Assembly (NCBI GenBank): GCA_949127775.1
Contig: CASBQF010000286.1
Span: forward strand, 1 to 64,000
Direction: 5' to 3'
Length of the DNA: 64,000 nt
Source: Oscillatoriales cyanobacterium PMM_0080
Lineage (GTDB): Bacteria; Cyanobacteriota; Cyanobacteriia; Cyanobacteriales; Microcoleaceae
The notes below the pieces were generated by a model. The model was not told the DNA's origin. It was given only the letters and a program-made list of their open reading frames with translations, and did no database searches. Positions within the stretch are counted from its first letter, which is position 1. Each line of letters begins with the position of its first letter. The position numbers and the translations under genes are program-made. This document shows, in pieces, positions 41,115-51,711 of this stretch.

Positions 41115-42611
41115 ATGTCCCTAACGCTTTACAACAGCTTGACCCGCCGCGAATCACCTTTCGAGCCCCTCGAACCCTCAAAGGTGCGGATGTATTGCTG
41201 TGGCGTTACGGTGTACGATTACTGCCACGTCGGCCACGCCCGCGCTTACATTGTGTGGGACATGGTGCGGCGATACTTGATGTGGCGGGGGTACGATGTG
41301 CGCTACGTACAGAATTTTACAGATATTGATGACAAAATTCTCGATCGCGCCCGCGAGACAAATTCCACAATGGAAGCCGTAGCCGAACGCTTCATCGACG
41401 AATATTTTGCCGACATGGACAAGCTAAATATTCTCAGGGCCGATGAATATCCCCGCGCCACGCACTCAATGGACGGCATAAAACGGCTGATTCACGAATT
41501 AGAAAATAAAGGTTTTGCCTATGCTTCCAGCGGTGACGTTTACTACAGCGTCCGCAAGTTTGACAACTACGGAAAACTTTCTGGTCGCAAGTTAGAAGAA
41601 ATGGAGGCCGGGGCTAGCGGTAGATTGGAAACTGCCGAAATAGAAGCTCAAAAAAAGCAAGATCCCTCAGATTTCGCCCTGTGGAAAAGCGCTAAACCCG
41701 GTGAACCTTTTTGGGAATCACCTTGGGGAAATGGTCGCCCAGGATGGCATATTGAATGTTCAGCGATGGTGCGCGATTGCTTGGGCGAAACTATTGATAT
41801 TCACTGCGGTGGTTCCGATTTAACTTTCCCCCATCACGAAAACGAAATTGCTCAATCTGAAGCCGTGACTGGCAAGTCTTTGGCTAATTATTGGATGCAC
41901 AATGCTTTTGTGACTGTCAATGGCAGAAAGATGTCGAAGTCTTTGCACAATTTTATTACTATTCGGGATTTGTTGGAGGGGAATTGGTCGGGTGATTCAG
42001 GTTCGGAAGCAGGCGATAAGTCAAAAGCGGTGGAACCGATGGCGGTGAGGCTGTTTGTGTTTATGGCGCAGTATCGCAGTCAGATAGATTTTACCGAAGA
42101 TGCGATCGCCTCTGCTCGAAATGGCTGGAATACTATCAACGAAGGCTTGCTTTTTGGACTCCGATATGCCGATAAACTGAGTTGGGATGTTGAGAAAACC
42201 GGACAAGATACCAAAGCTGTGCAGGAATTCCAAGCAGCGATGGACAATGATTTCAATACTCCGGCTGCTTTAGCTGTTTTGTTTGAATTGGCTAAGGAAT
42301 TGGGTAAAGAAAGCAATATTTTGGTGCATCAAGGCAAAACTGAAACTGCGCCGGAATTGTTGCAGCAAAAGTGGCTAACTTTGGTGAATTTGGCGGGAGT
42401 TTTGGGGTTGGAAGTTCAGCCGGAAGCTGAGGCTGATGAGGCGGTTGGCGGTTTGAGTGATGCGGAAATTGAGGCGATGATTCAGCAGCGGAAGGATGCC
42501 CGGAAAGCGAAAGATTTTGCTGAGGGCGATCGTATTCGTGATGAACTTAAGGATAATGGGATTACTTTGATTGACCAAAAGGATGGTATCACTATCTGGC
42601 ATCGTGGTTAA
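41115..42611 (+). CDS. cysS: cysteinyl-tRNA synthetase
   Basis: [41 protein letters not shown]. Confidence 0.97.
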   Translation: MSLTLYNSLTRRESPFEPLEPSKVRMYCCGVTVYDYCHVGHARAYIVWDMVRRYLMWRGYDVRYVQNFTDIDDKILDRARETNSTMEAVAERFIDEYFADMDKLNILRADEYPRATHSMDGIKRLIHELENKGFAYASSGDVYYSVRKFDNYGKLSGRKLEEMEAGASGRLETAEIEAQKKQDPSDFALWKSAKPGEPFWESPWGNGRPGWHIECSAMVRDCLGETIDIHCGGSDLTFPHHENEIAQSEAVTGKSLANYWMHNAFVTVNGRKMSKSLHNFITIRDLLEGNWSGDSGSEAGDKSKAVEPMAVRLFVFMAQYRSQIDFTEDAIASARNGWNTINEGLLFGLRYADKLSWDVEKTGQDTKAVQEFQAAMDNDFNTPAALAVLFELAKELGKESNILVHQGKTETAPELLQQKWLTLVNLAGVLGLEVQPEAEADEAVGGLSDAEIEAMIQQRKDARKAKDFAEGDRIRDELKDNGITLIDQKDGITIWHRG

Positions 42612-42652
42612 AACTCAATCTTAGTCTGCGGAGGCAGACTTTGTTTGTGTAG

Positions 42653-42707
42653 TTTGACCTCGAATTCGGATGACGGGCGCTTCGCCACATATGAATTTGA
42701 GGTCAAA
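42653..42707. repeat. hairpin repeat downstream of cysS
   Basis: Same sequence as 40953-41007 apart from CATATGAATTT versus CATCTGAATTT. Confidence 0.85.
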
Positions 42708-42714
42708 AGCGGTT

Positions 42715-43617
42715 TCAACCGCTATGATGTAGAGGACACGGCAGTGCCGTGTCCCTACTAATTTCGCGGCTGGCTTCCCAACTTAAAATAACCGTTTTTC
42801 GCTCCAAACCCCAGCGATAACCGCCCAACTCTCCAGATGCGCGGATGACGCGATGACACGGGATTAGATAGGCGACGGGATTATTTCCCACAGCATTTCC
42901 CACGGCTCTAGCTGCTGTGGGATTCTCGATGGTTTCGGCAATGGCTTGGTAGGTGGTGATTCCGGCAAATGGGATTCTCAAAAGTGCTCGCCAGACTTGC
43001 ACCTGAAAATTAGTTCCTTTTACCAAAAGTGCGATCGGTTTGCCAGAGAAAGTAGCTCTATCGAAAATTGTATCGCACAAAGGTTGAGTAATTTCGCGAT
43101 CGCAAATAACCTCAGCATTCAACCATATATTTCGCAGCATTTGTTCAGCAGTTTGCTCATCGGTTCCATCCAAGAAACGCAGATTGCAAATGCCGCGACT
43201 TGTTGTCGCAATTAGAGCTTTGCCAAAAGGAGTATCGTGAATTCCGCAGACAATTTGCAATCCTGAGCCGCCTGTTTTAAACTCACCAGGAGACATGGCT
43301 TCGAGATTCACAAACAAGTCATGTAATCTTCCGGGACTAGATAGCCCGATGTCTGATGTTAAATTGAGAAGGCTTTTAGTTTCAGCAATCTTTGACTTGG
43401 CATATTCAACCGTCAGATACTGCAAAAACCGCTTGGGGCTAATCCCAGCCCATTGAGTAAACATTCGCTGGAAATGATACTCACTCAAGCCGATATGCTG
43501 TGCTGTGGCTGCTAAATCGGGCTGATCCAAGTGATTTTGACGCATAAATGCGATCGCCCTAGCAATCCGGTGATAATCTTCATTGTCATAGATACTCGGA
43601 TTTTCCATCAAAATCAT
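42715..43617 (-). CDS. AraC-type HTH fused to methylated-DNA-[protein]-cysteine methyltransferase (Ada-like)
   Basis: AraC-like LAATAQHIGLSEYHFQRMFTQWAGISPKRFL and MGMT active site NPVAYLIPCHRVIRASGELGGYRWG. Confidence 0.92.
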   Translation of the reverse strand: MILMENPSIYDNEDYHRIARAIAFMRQNHLDQPDLAATAQHIGLSEYHFQRMFTQWAGISPKRFLQYLTVEYAKSKIAETKSLLNLTSDIGLSSPGRLHDLFVNLEAMSPGEFKTGGSGLQIVCGIHDTPFGKALIATTSRGICNLRFLDGTDEQTAEQMLRNIWLNAEVICDREITQPLCDTIFDRATFSGKPIALLVKGTNFQVQVWRALLRIPFAGITTYQAIAETIENPTAARAVGNAVGNNPVAYLIPCHRVIRASGELGGYRWGLERKTVILSWEASREISRDTALPCPLHHSG

Positions 43618-43807
43618 ATCGGCTATTCAAAAAAAGATTTACATCTTTTTAGTCTACTGATCGTGCAAACTTAAAGCCACCCGTTTCTTGCGATATGTGC
43701 ATTCTTAGTCTGCGGAGACGGATTTCGTTTCTGTAAACGGGATTGCAATCGTCGATTGACTTATATTAATACAGTTCAAGACAATCTAATGCGGTATCCT
43801 CCATGAA

Positions 43808-44113
43808 TTATTGAATTGTTTCAACTCCAGACTTAAAGATTGTTTCCACCTTACTTGTCGGTGCATTACCGCATCGCAGCCAAATCACTTTTGGAGGTGC
43901 TCCGTAAAGACGGCTTCGTTCAGCAAAGTCCGCATCCTGCGTTACAATACAAAAGCCTTGAGCCTTTGCAAACTCCCAAATCTCGCTATCATCTATTTCG
44001 GTTAAATTGTGGAACTGAACATGACTAGATTCAGGGAAAATATCGGCAAGTCTAGTTACCAGTTTCCGGCTTAAGTTTTGGTCAAACAGAAGTTTCATAA
44101 ACAGCAGTTTCAA
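43808..44113 (-). CDS. DUF5615 PIN-like protein, putative toxin
   Basis: KLLFDQNLSRKLVTRL...FCIVTQDADFAERSRLYGAPPKVIWLRCGN. Confidence 0.85.
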   Translation of the reverse strand: MKLLFMKLLFDQNLSRKLVTRLADIFPESSHVQFHNLTEIDDSEIWEFAKAQGFCIVTQDADFAERSRLYGAPPKVIWLRCGNAPTSKVETIFKSGVETIQ

Positions 44114-44340
44114 ACGCCACCTACCACAGCAATCAGACAGCGTTCTCGGTCAGCAGCGAATTCTAAACACGCTCTAATATCTTCCTCCGTCAACTCTGGA
44201 AAGTCGTCGATAATCTCTGCATGAGACATTCCCGCAGCCAGCCAACCCAACACATCATATACCGTAATTCGCATTCGCCTGATGCAAGGCTTTCCACCGC
44301 GTTTACCTGGTTCGATCGTAATGATGTTGCGATAGCTCAT
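44110..44340 (-). CDS. DUF433 protein, putative antitoxin
   Basis: ITIEPGKRGGKPCIRRMRITVYDVLGWLAAGMSHAEIIDDFPELTEEDIRACLEFAADRE. Confidence 0.9.
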   Translation of the reverse strand: MSYRNIITIEPGKRGGKPCIRRMRITVYDVLGWLAAGMSHAEIIDDFPELTEEDIRACLEFAADRERCLIAVVGGV

Positions 44341-44473
44341 GACAAGACCGAGTTGAGTACACTTTTCTCTAAGTTTAGCCTAATTTTGGAGTAAGCGATA
44401 CAATTTAGTAAACTTCGCCAGTCTTTGGATGATTAACTGTGTCATTTATTAGATAAAAACTCCACAGATAGAT

Positions 44474-45430
44474 TTAATTTTTATTTGACTTATTCACAAA
44501 CTCCGCAACAGCACTCACAAATTCTGCGGTGGATTCATAGGGCAAAACATTGCGCCCCGGCATTAATAAACCCTCAGCATTAGGAAAGTTAGCCAAATAT
44601 TGCGCTAATCTTTCCTCCGGTTTTTCTTCTTTACCCGATTGACTGATGCTTGAGGCTTTTTCCCCCAGAATCACGAGTGCGGGATTCGCGAACTTTTGAA
44701 TCGTGCTACTATAATCCTGCCGCCAAAATCCCGCTAAAAACGAGTAAACCGCATGACGGCTGTCAGGGTTAGCCGCCCCAGCCTGCAAAGCATCCAACCA
44801 TTCGCTATCAACATTTGCCGCATCGCCAAATAGTTGTTTTGCAGAAAAAGATTGCAAAAATTTACCGCGTCTGGCGTATCGATAAAAAGCGTTTCCGAAG
44901 GGAGAGTCTAACAAATTCCAGACGATTCTTTGTTGTCTATCTGTCGAATGTTTGTTCATCACCGCCCAAGCTGGAGGCCCCGCGAGGACTAAGGAATGGA
45001 TTAAATTAGAACCGTTTTCCTGCTGCAATTTGGCTAATTCCAAGGCTACACACAGTAAAGCACCTTGCACTATGACGATCGCAGGTTTTTTTACTACAGT
45101 CTCCAAGAAAAACTGCAACTGTGCCGCCCAATCGTCAGGATAGCAAGCCACAGCGGGCATTTCGCAATCACCACAACCCAAAAGATCGGGATTGTAAATC
45201 GGATTGTTGTTACCTGTTTTGCACCAACTATCGCAAAATCTCTGCCAAAATACTCTTGACAAACCAACTCCGATCGGATGAATTAATAACAAAGGGATGC
45301 TATCTTCTGTCGCAGTAGTTGGATTGTGAAAATCATAGGCGCAGCGATAATTTTTCCATTGATAAAAGAGCGTTGGTGATGTTAGAGGCGAATTGGTAGA
45401 CAAATTTTGTGTTGAGTATTGCGGTTGCAT
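44474..45430 (-). CDS. alpha/beta fold hydrolase
   Basis: 318 aa; LLIHPIGVGLSRVFW, VIVQGALLCVALELA. Confidence 0.75.
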   Translation of the reverse strand: MQPQYSTQNLSTNSPLTSPTLFYQWKNYRCAYDFHNPTTATEDSIPLLLIHPIGVGLSRVFWQRFCDSWCKTGNNNPIYNPDLLGCGDCEMPAVACYPDDWAAQLQFFLETVVKKPAIVIVQGALLCVALELAKLQQENGSNLIHSLVLAGPPAWAVMNKHSTDRQQRIVWNLLDSPFGNAFYRYARRGKFLQSFSAKQLFGDAANVDSEWLDALQAGAANPDSRHAVYSFLAGFWRQDYSSTIQKFANPALVILGEKASSISQSGKEEKPEERLAQYLANFPNAEGLLMPGRNVLPYESTAEFVSAVAEFVNKSNKN

Positions 45431-45710
45431 ATTATTTATTTTGTGCAGAAGTTACTTTGTATTATAATGTAAGTATGGGCAGGTAAACCAACAATCTTTG
45501 GCAAATAAAAACAATCTCTAAAAACCCGTCCATACTCCACCAATAACCTAGATTAACTTGATATTCGATCACCTAAAAAAAAGGTATATTTGCCTTGTTC
45601 GTTGGGCGGGGGCGGGTTTATGAGATTATGGATTTTAGGCATTGATGGTTGGTGAACCCGCCCCCTACAAATCTCTTGATTTGGGATAATTTTCGTGAAA
45701 AAATCAAAAA

Positions 45711-46919
45711 TTACGGAACCTGATCCTTGGCCGGCGGTACAATCCCAATTTTATTTAAACCTGCATCAATATCCCTAAGTAATTTAAAATCCTCATCTGG
45801 TAAAAGATTGATAGTTGAATGTTTTTCGAGAAAGGAGAATGCTTGACGAAATTCGCGGGGGCTACAGTCGATCGCACCATCAAAGTGACAAGGTATAATT
45901 CTGGCAAAATCCCAACTCGCCACCCGCGAAGCCCAATCGAGAGTTTCCCTTGGCGCGCGGTTGAGAATTAATGTCTGCAAAATCGGCGCGACAAACAACC
46001 GCCCTCCTCCCCGCAAAGCCTCAAAACAATGCTCCCAATTTGTTTTCCACTTGAACGGAAACAACCCGAAATAAGCTTTTCTAGAACGTTCTGGGGCTTT
46101 TAGGGCGTTGGTGAACACCCCCGACCACGGCGGTATTTCTAGCACGCTGGGGCGAAAGTACATGGCAAATAGGGCGATTCTCTGCCATCCTTTGCGGCGG
46201 TTTTCGTGAGTATCTGCCACTATTTCCAAGGCGTTGTCTTTGGCATGAAATAGCAGCGGGTACGAGTCGATTTGGACGATCGCGGGCGGATTTTCGGGAA
46301 TCGAAACCACGGCATCTGTTAACATCAGTGTGCGCGATCGCCTGTGAAATAGCGCCACTTCGGCAAAGAAGCCCAAACCAAGGTCGATCGGGCCCAGGAT
46401 TGCCCAGTCAAATTCATCTGCAAGAGGCGTGTTGCTGCTATCACAGGGCAGTACAGACGTGCGTTTGGCAGGCAAACCCAGCCAACTCAGCGGCAAATTG
46501 ACGGGGAAACTCCACTGCTTGGGGGCGACTAACACCTGCGCTTGGGGAAAACACCTCGCAAATGGGCCGACAAACACCTTGTGTTCGATGCCCGAAACCG
46601 TTGTCAGCAGGATATACTTAACTTCGCCGTGCTCTGCCACTAACTCGTTTACTAAGCGGATGCACTCAGGCGTAGGTGCAACGGGGGCATAGATGAGAAG
46701 GCCTTCGGGTTCGAGTTTGATCGCCGTCATCCGAATCGGGACAACTACGTAGAAAATGCCTTGAATTTGGTCAAAAGTCCAGATTGTGTCCTTGACTATT
46801 TCCTTGCGGATCGTCCGCCGCTTACCATAGGGATACATTGGGACGATCGGCCAAAAAGGCCAAGAATAGTCCCGATCGCTAATCTGTACTGATGTTGGTA
46901 TGCCTTCACCCTCTGCCAC
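45711..46919 (-). CDS. DUF4336 domain-containing protein
   Basis: 402 aa; metallo-beta-lactamase-like architecture, YAPVAPTPECIRLVNELVAEHGEVKYILLTTVSGIEHKVFVGPFA. Confidence 0.75.
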   Translation of the reverse strand: MAEGEGIPTSVQISDRDYSWPFWPIVPMYPYGKRRTIRKEIVKDTIWTFDQIQGIFYVVVPIRMTAIKLEPEGLLIYAPVAPTPECIRLVNELVAEHGEVKYILLTTVSGIEHKVFVGPFARCFPQAQVLVAPKQWSFPVNLPLSWLGLPAKRTSVLPCDSSNTPLADEFDWAILGPIDLGLGFFAEVALFHRRSRTLMLTDAVVSIPENPPAIVQIDSYPLLFHAKDNALEIVADTHENRRKGWQRIALFAMYFRPSVLEIPPWSGVFTNALKAPERSRKAYFGLFPFKWKTNWEHCFEALRGGGRLFVAPILQTLILNRAPRETLDWASRVASWDFARIIPCHFDGAIDCSPREFRQAFSFLEKHSTINLLPDEDFKLLRDIDAGLNKIGIVPPAKDQVP

Positions 46920-47135
46920 TGATGGGACTCCTTGCCGATTATTTTTGTACGTGCGTGCGATCGAACTTTTGTTATCTTATTTCAATCTTGTGACGCGGAT
47001 TCGACGAGTTGAAAGGCAACCGGTTCACTGAGGCATGGCTGGATTTCGGTTTTTCCTCTGGTTTCAGATAAATTATTTGACTTCCGTTACCAGAATTTTG
47101 TTAGTTGAAAGCTTTACACGCCAAGCCTTTTAAAG

Positions 47136-47528
47136 TCAAGCCGTGAATTTACCGTTAATTGCGTAGTTGACCAAATCGCCTTCGACAAATAAGCTTAAGC
47201 CGTAGCGACCAGGAGTAAGTTGTAATTGTAGGCGATCGGCGTATTCAATGGAACCAACAACCGAAGCATTGCCAGCCAGATCAAATTTGACTACTTCGGT
47301 AATAGTGTTACTATCAAGGTTAAGAGTTAAGGTTAGCGGTTGTAGGATAATGAAGGTAAGGCGATCGGAACTATCCCAATTTCCACGGGCGTCCGTTCCC
47401 CCAAGATTACCACTCAAAATAAAATCATCATTGATTTTCGCTCTCCCCAGTCTTGGAGCTTTATTCCAATCATTAGAAAAATCTTGTCGCCGAATTTCCT
47501 TGCCAGTAAAGTTGGTGAGAATATCCAT
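47136..47528 (-). CDS. hypothetical protein
   Basis: Start at MDILTNFTGKEIRRQ; LTPGRYGLSLFVEG ending. Confidence 0.6.
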   Translation of the reverse strand: MDILTNFTGKEIRRQDFSNDWNKAPRLGRAKINDDFILSGNLGGTDARGNWDSSDRLTFIILQPLTLTLNLDSNTITEVVKFDLAGNASVVGSIEYADRLQLQLTPGRYGLSLFVEGDLVNYAINGKFTA

Positions 47529-47655
47529 AGCTAAAAACCAGAAAAAGGTAAAGGATTTTATCTGAAATTTTAATCGAATTGACGGGATGCTATTATATTT
47601 ATTATCCTCCATTTCCCTAAGTTATAGCAATCGCCACAGCGGTGAGGACATAAAT

Positions 47656-47790
47656 CAATACGGTTCACTTAAGGCTTTTTGAAGAATTTCTTAAGTCAAC
47701 CATATTGCGGTAGGGGCGGGTTCGGCTCAGAATTTATGAAATAATCGACTGTATCAAGGCAAAACCCGCCCTCTTAAGTAAACCGTATTG
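47656..47790. mobile_element. 135-bp MITE
   Basis: TIRs CAATACGGTTCACTTAAG / CTTAAGTAAACCGTATTG (17/18) flanked by a perfect 10-bp direct repeat GGACATAAAT (47646-47655 and 47791-47800). Confidence 0.92.
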
Positions 47791-48062
47791 GGACATAAAT
47801 AACCTCATGAATAGAGCCTCCTAACCCATAGCCTAAACGGTTTGATTTCCAGATTATGCAACCCTTCGACCCTTCGACTTCGCTCAGGGCGAGGTGTCAA
47901 CTGTCCACTGTCATAACACATCGCAACCTACTTAGGGCTTGCTGAATTTAGGTATGATTAACTCGCTGAGGCAATCCCTGAAATTTAGAGTAGGGGCAAT
48001 TCATGAATTTCCCCTACTAAATTTCGGATGAAAATCATAGTCCAAATCAGCAACACCCCTAC

Positions 48063-48884
48063 TTAAACCAACTGTTCAGGATCGATACCTAACTCCCGCA
48101 ACCGCGCCGCTAGTATTTCCTCTCGCTGTTGAGATGCTAGAACTTGCTGTTGAGATTCGATGAGTTGCTGTTGATATTCTATCAGTTGCCGTTCCGCCGC
48201 CGTCGCCCTTTCACCCGGACTCAAAATCAATCCTCCTTGGGCCGTAAACCACCGCAACCACAAACGATTCATACTCTTATAAGTGCCTTGCCACCAACCT
48301 AAACTCAACTGCAACTCAGGAATAAATAACCGCCCATCCATTAATTCTGCCGGTTCATAGTGGCCACCTACAAGATGAAAAGCTCGAAATTCATCCGTGT
48401 AGCGACTGAACACAAAATAGTAAGGAATCCGCAAAATTTGTTCATAAACTTGCCACTTAGTCGGCGGTTCCCCAGCTTGTTGAAAAGTCCGCCCCAAATC
48501 TTCATCTTCAGTTCCCGGCGATAGCAATTCCACCACCACAAACGGATTTACCCGTTCTTGCCAAACAACATAACTCAACCGCATATCGCGCCCTTGATAA
48601 AGCCTGGGCACACCCACCGCAGCAAACCAATCCGGGCGTTTGTGCCAGCGCGGCTCTGTTGCATCGTAATACAAATTTAGGTCGCTGGCTGTAAATACTT
48701 GCTCCGCATCCCATCCCGGCGGCAAAAACGTGAATTCCAAGAGTTGCGGCTGATCTAAATGAAATGTATCAGGCAAACCAGGCTCCTTTGGGTCTTCGCT
48801 AGGTAAATCGTACATTGTTGGCAAACTCTGCCGCGGATCGAGAGGCGGTTCAGCTTGAGCGGGCGGGTAAGTCGGGAATGTCAT
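48063..48884 (-). CDS. Uma2 family (DUF820) protein with C-terminal coiled coil
   Basis: FVVVELLSPGTEDEDLG; Gln-rich C-terminus EYQQQLIESQQQVLASQQREEIL. Confidence 0.85.
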   Translation of the reverse strand: MTFPTYPPAQAEPPLDPRQSLPTMYDLPSEDPKEPGLPDTFHLDQPQLLEFTFLPPGWDAEQVFTASDLNLYYDATEPRWHKRPDWFAAVGVPRLYQGRDMRLSYVVWQERVNPFVVVELLSPGTEDEDLGRTFQQAGEPPTKWQVYEQILRIPYYFVFSRYTDEFRAFHLVGGHYEPAELMDGRLFIPELQLSLGWWQGTYKSMNRLWLRWFTAQGGLILSPGERATAAERQLIEYQQQLIESQQQVLASQQREEILAARLRELGIDPEQLV

Positions 48885-48984
48885 AATGAATTCTGAAGTT
48901 GCTTATCCTGATATGATTATAGCCTTGTGAGAAGGTCTGGCATTGCTAAGTAGGTAGTTACAGATAAACATTAGATGGGAAGAA

Positions 48985-49155
48985 GGGCGGGTTTTGCACT
49001 TTTTCACTCGCTTGTATCAGAGATTTTTAGGAGAGGAGAGGAGGGCGGGTTTTGCACTTTTGTACTCGCTTGGATCAGAGATTATTAGGAGAGGAGAGGA
49101 GGGCGGGTTTTGTATTTTTTCACTCGCTTATATCAGAGACTCTTAGCTAAACCCG
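48985..49155. repeat. 58-bp tandem repeat, ~3 units
   Basis: GGGCGGGTTTTGCACTTTTTCACTCGCTTGTATCAGAGATTTTTAGGAGAGGAGAGGA at 48985, 49043 and 49101. Confidence 0.9.
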
Positions 49156-49257
49156 CTCCTACAAGCCCTACAAGATACTATGTTTTTTGGTACTTGCCTA
49201 CTTAAATAATTCCGGTCAACTCAATCTCAAATCTCAAATCAAAACTTCTAAATCAAT

Positions 49258-50337
49258 ATGACTCAAAACTACCGCATCACTCTTTTACCAGGAGATGGCA
49301 TCGGCCCTGAAATTATCGCTGTCGCGGTAGATGTCCTGAAACTTATTGGCAAACAATTCGACATCGAATTTGAATTTCAAGAAGCTTTAATGGGCGGCGC
49401 TGCTATTGACGCCACAGGCAATCCGCTACCGGAAGAAACTTTGGAAAAGTGCCGCAATAGCGATGCAATATTATTAGCAGCAATCGGCGGTTACAAGTGG
49501 GATAATTTGCCCCGCGAACAGCGCCCAGAAACAGGGCTTTTAGGGCTGCGTGCCGGACTGGGATTGTTTGCGAATTTGCGTCCAGCAACTATTTTACCTC
49601 AATTAGTTGATGCTTCTTCTCTGAAACGGGAAGTTGTCGAAGGTGTGGATATTATGGTGATTCGCGAACTCACGGGTGGCATTTATTTCGGCAAACCCAA
49701 AGGCATTTTTGAAACAGAAACTGGGGAAAAACGCGGTGTGAATACGATGGCTTACACCGAGTCGGAAATTGACAGAATCGGGCGCGTTGCTTTTGAGACG
49801 GCTAGAAAGCGCGGAAAACGGCTTTGTTCCGTTGATAAGGCTAATGTTTTGGATGTTTCGCAACTGTGGCGCGATCGCATTATTGCCCTTGCTTCAGAAT
49901 ACCCCGATGTCGAACTTTCTCACCTTTACGTTGACAATGCAGCAATGCAGTTAATTCGCTGGCCAAAACAGTTCGATACAATTGTCACGGGAAATCTATT
50001 TGGTGACATTCTTTCCGATGCAGCGGCAATGTTAACTGGTAGTATTGGAATGCTCCCTTCTGCTAGTTTGGGAGCAACAGGCCCGGGAGTTTTTGAACCA
50101 GTGCACGGTTCAGCGCCGGATATCGCCGGACAAGATAAAGCAAATCCGATCGCTCAAGTTTTGAGTGCAGCCATGATGCTACGCTATGGCTTGAATCAGC
50201 CGGAAGCTGCGAATAAGATTGAGCAAGCGGTTGTGGAGGTTTTGGATCGAGGTTATAGGACTGGCGATATCATGTCCGAAGGCATGAAACTCGTCGGCTG
50301 TCGGGCGATGGGCGATGCTTTGATTGAAGTTCTATAA
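49258..50337 (+). CDS. leuB: 3-isopropylmalate dehydrogenase
   Basis: [62 protein letters not shown]. Confidence 0.97.
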   Translation: MTQNYRITLLPGDGIGPEIIAVAVDVLKLIGKQFDIEFEFQEALMGGAAIDATGNPLPEETLEKCRNSDAILLAAIGGYKWDNLPREQRPETGLLGLRAGLGLFANLRPATILPQLVDASSLKREVVEGVDIMVIRELTGGIYFGKPKGIFETETGEKRGVNTMAYTESEIDRIGRVAFETARKRGKRLCSVDKANVLDVSQLWRDRIIALASEYPDVELSHLYVDNAAMQLIRWPKQFDTIVTGNLFGDILSDAAAMLTGSIGMLPSASLGATGPGVFEPVHGSAPDIAGQDKANPIAQVLSAAMMLRYGLNQPEAANKIEQAVVEVLDRGYRTGDIMSEGMKLVGCRAMGDALIEVL

Positions 50338-50404
50338 AGTCGATCGCATTTCCTGGTAGGGGCGATTTTGTTGAATAATATTGGACGTAAACCATCTTAT
50401 AAAC

Positions 50405-50540
50405 CAATACGGTTTACGCCCCGGAGATCCCCCCTAACCCCCCCTTAAAAAGGGGGGGATAAGAAAGCTCTTAAAGTCCCCCGACTATCCGGGGGATTTA
50501 GGGGGATCTCCGGGCATAAAGTGTTACGTGAACCGTATTG
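50405..50540. mobile_element. 136-bp MITE with the same termini as 47656-47790
   Basis: CAATACGGTTTACG / CGTGAACCGTATTG termini; flanks TCTTATAAAC (50395-50404) and TCTTATGAAC (50541-50550), 9/10. Confidence 0.88.
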
Positions 50541-50633
50541 TCTTATGAACTTGCTCTAATAGTTCTATATTGTTGGTAAAGTCAGCCCCTACAGAATTAT
50601 TCCCAATTCCCAATTCCCAATTCCCAATAACAA

Positions 50634-51557
50634 ATGAGTAACCGAAAATTTCTGCAACCCGGAGATTTGCTCAGGGCTATTTCCCCTAGCGGCACTCTGC
50701 GAGAATTAACTAACTTTGAACGCGGTTTGGAAATTTGGAAATCTCGCGGCTATCGAGTTGAATTAAGTCCTGGTTTTGACGATCGCTGGGGGTATCTGGC
50801 CGGCTCCGACGAAAACCGCGTCCGACAACTCGCAGATGCCCTCAATGACCCAGATTGTCGCGGGATTCTATGCGTGCGAGGCGGTTTCGGCAGCACTCGA
50901 CTTTTGGAAAAAGGGAAAGTAGCAGAAGGAAAAAATGCCCAATTCCCGATGCCGGATTCCCATTCCCCAAAATGGCTGATCGGCTTTTCGGACATTACTG
51001 CTTTGCTCTGGAATCACGATAAATTGGGTATTTGGGGCGTTCATGGGCCACTGCTGGCGACTTTGCCCCTGGAACCAGATTGGTCTGTCGATCGTCTTTT
51101 TGACTGTGTAGAAGGTCGTCCTTTAGCATCTTTGTCGGGCAAAGGATGGGGTGGTGGAAGTGCTACGGGGAGGCTATTTCCCGCGAATCTGACGGTGGCT
51201 ACTCATTTGCTCGGAACCCCTTATCAACCGGATTTGACGGGGGTTATTCTCGCATTTGAGGATGTTTCGGAGGCTCCTTACAGGGTCGATCGAATGTTGA
51301 CGACTTGGCGGATGGCTGGGGCGTTTGCAGGGGTGCGGGGGATTGCTTTGGGGCGTTTCAGCCGCTGCGAGGTTGACGCGAAGATTCCGAGTTTTAGTAT
51401 AGAGGAGGTTTTGCGCGATCGACTCGGTGACTTGAATATTCCAATTGTCTCGGATTTGCCCTTTGGCCACGATGGGGTTAACGCTGCTTTACCGATGGGA
51501 ATGATGGCTAGTTTGAACGCTGAATCGGGATTGCTGATTTGTGAGGAGAAATTATAG
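50634..51557 (+). CDS. S66 family LD-carboxypeptidase (LdcA/MccF-like)
   Basis: LLRAISPSGTLRE, ILCVRGGFGSTRLL, LIGFSDITALLW, GVHGPLL. Confidence 0.9.
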   Translation: MSNRKFLQPGDLLRAISPSGTLRELTNFERGLEIWKSRGYRVELSPGFDDRWGYLAGSDENRVRQLADALNDPDCRGILCVRGGFGSTRLLEKGKVAEGKNAQFPMPDSHSPKWLIGFSDITALLWNHDKLGIWGVHGPLLATLPLEPDWSVDRLFDCVEGRPLASLSGKGWGGGSATGRLFPANLTVATHLLGTPYQPDLTGVILAFEDVSEAPYRVDRMLTTWRMAGAFAGVRGIALGRFSRCEVDAKIPSFSIEEVLRDRLGDLNIPIVSDLPFGHDGVNAALPMGMMASLNAESGLLICEEKL

Positions 51558-51711
51558 CTGTAATTGGAGATTTGCGATCGGCAAAATAGTCCGGTTGGGT
51601 GATGTTAACACTCGATCGCCGAAAGTATCTTTAAAATAGATACATTGATTTGTGGAAAATCAAGCGCAAACAAAGCAAAAAGATTTTAAAATTAGCAAAA
51701 AGAGGTTTATT

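Noticed and set aside
43770-43800. Possible additional MITE end (AATACAGTTCAAGACAATCTAATGCGGTATCC)
   Set aside because: Only partial similarity to CAATACGGTT termini and no partner end or duplication found.
45609-45665. GGGCGGGTTTATGAG...GGTGAACCCGCCCC considered as a riboswitch or terminator
   Set aside because: It belongs to the dispersed GGGCGGGTT hairpin family and has no riboswitch consensus or U-tract.
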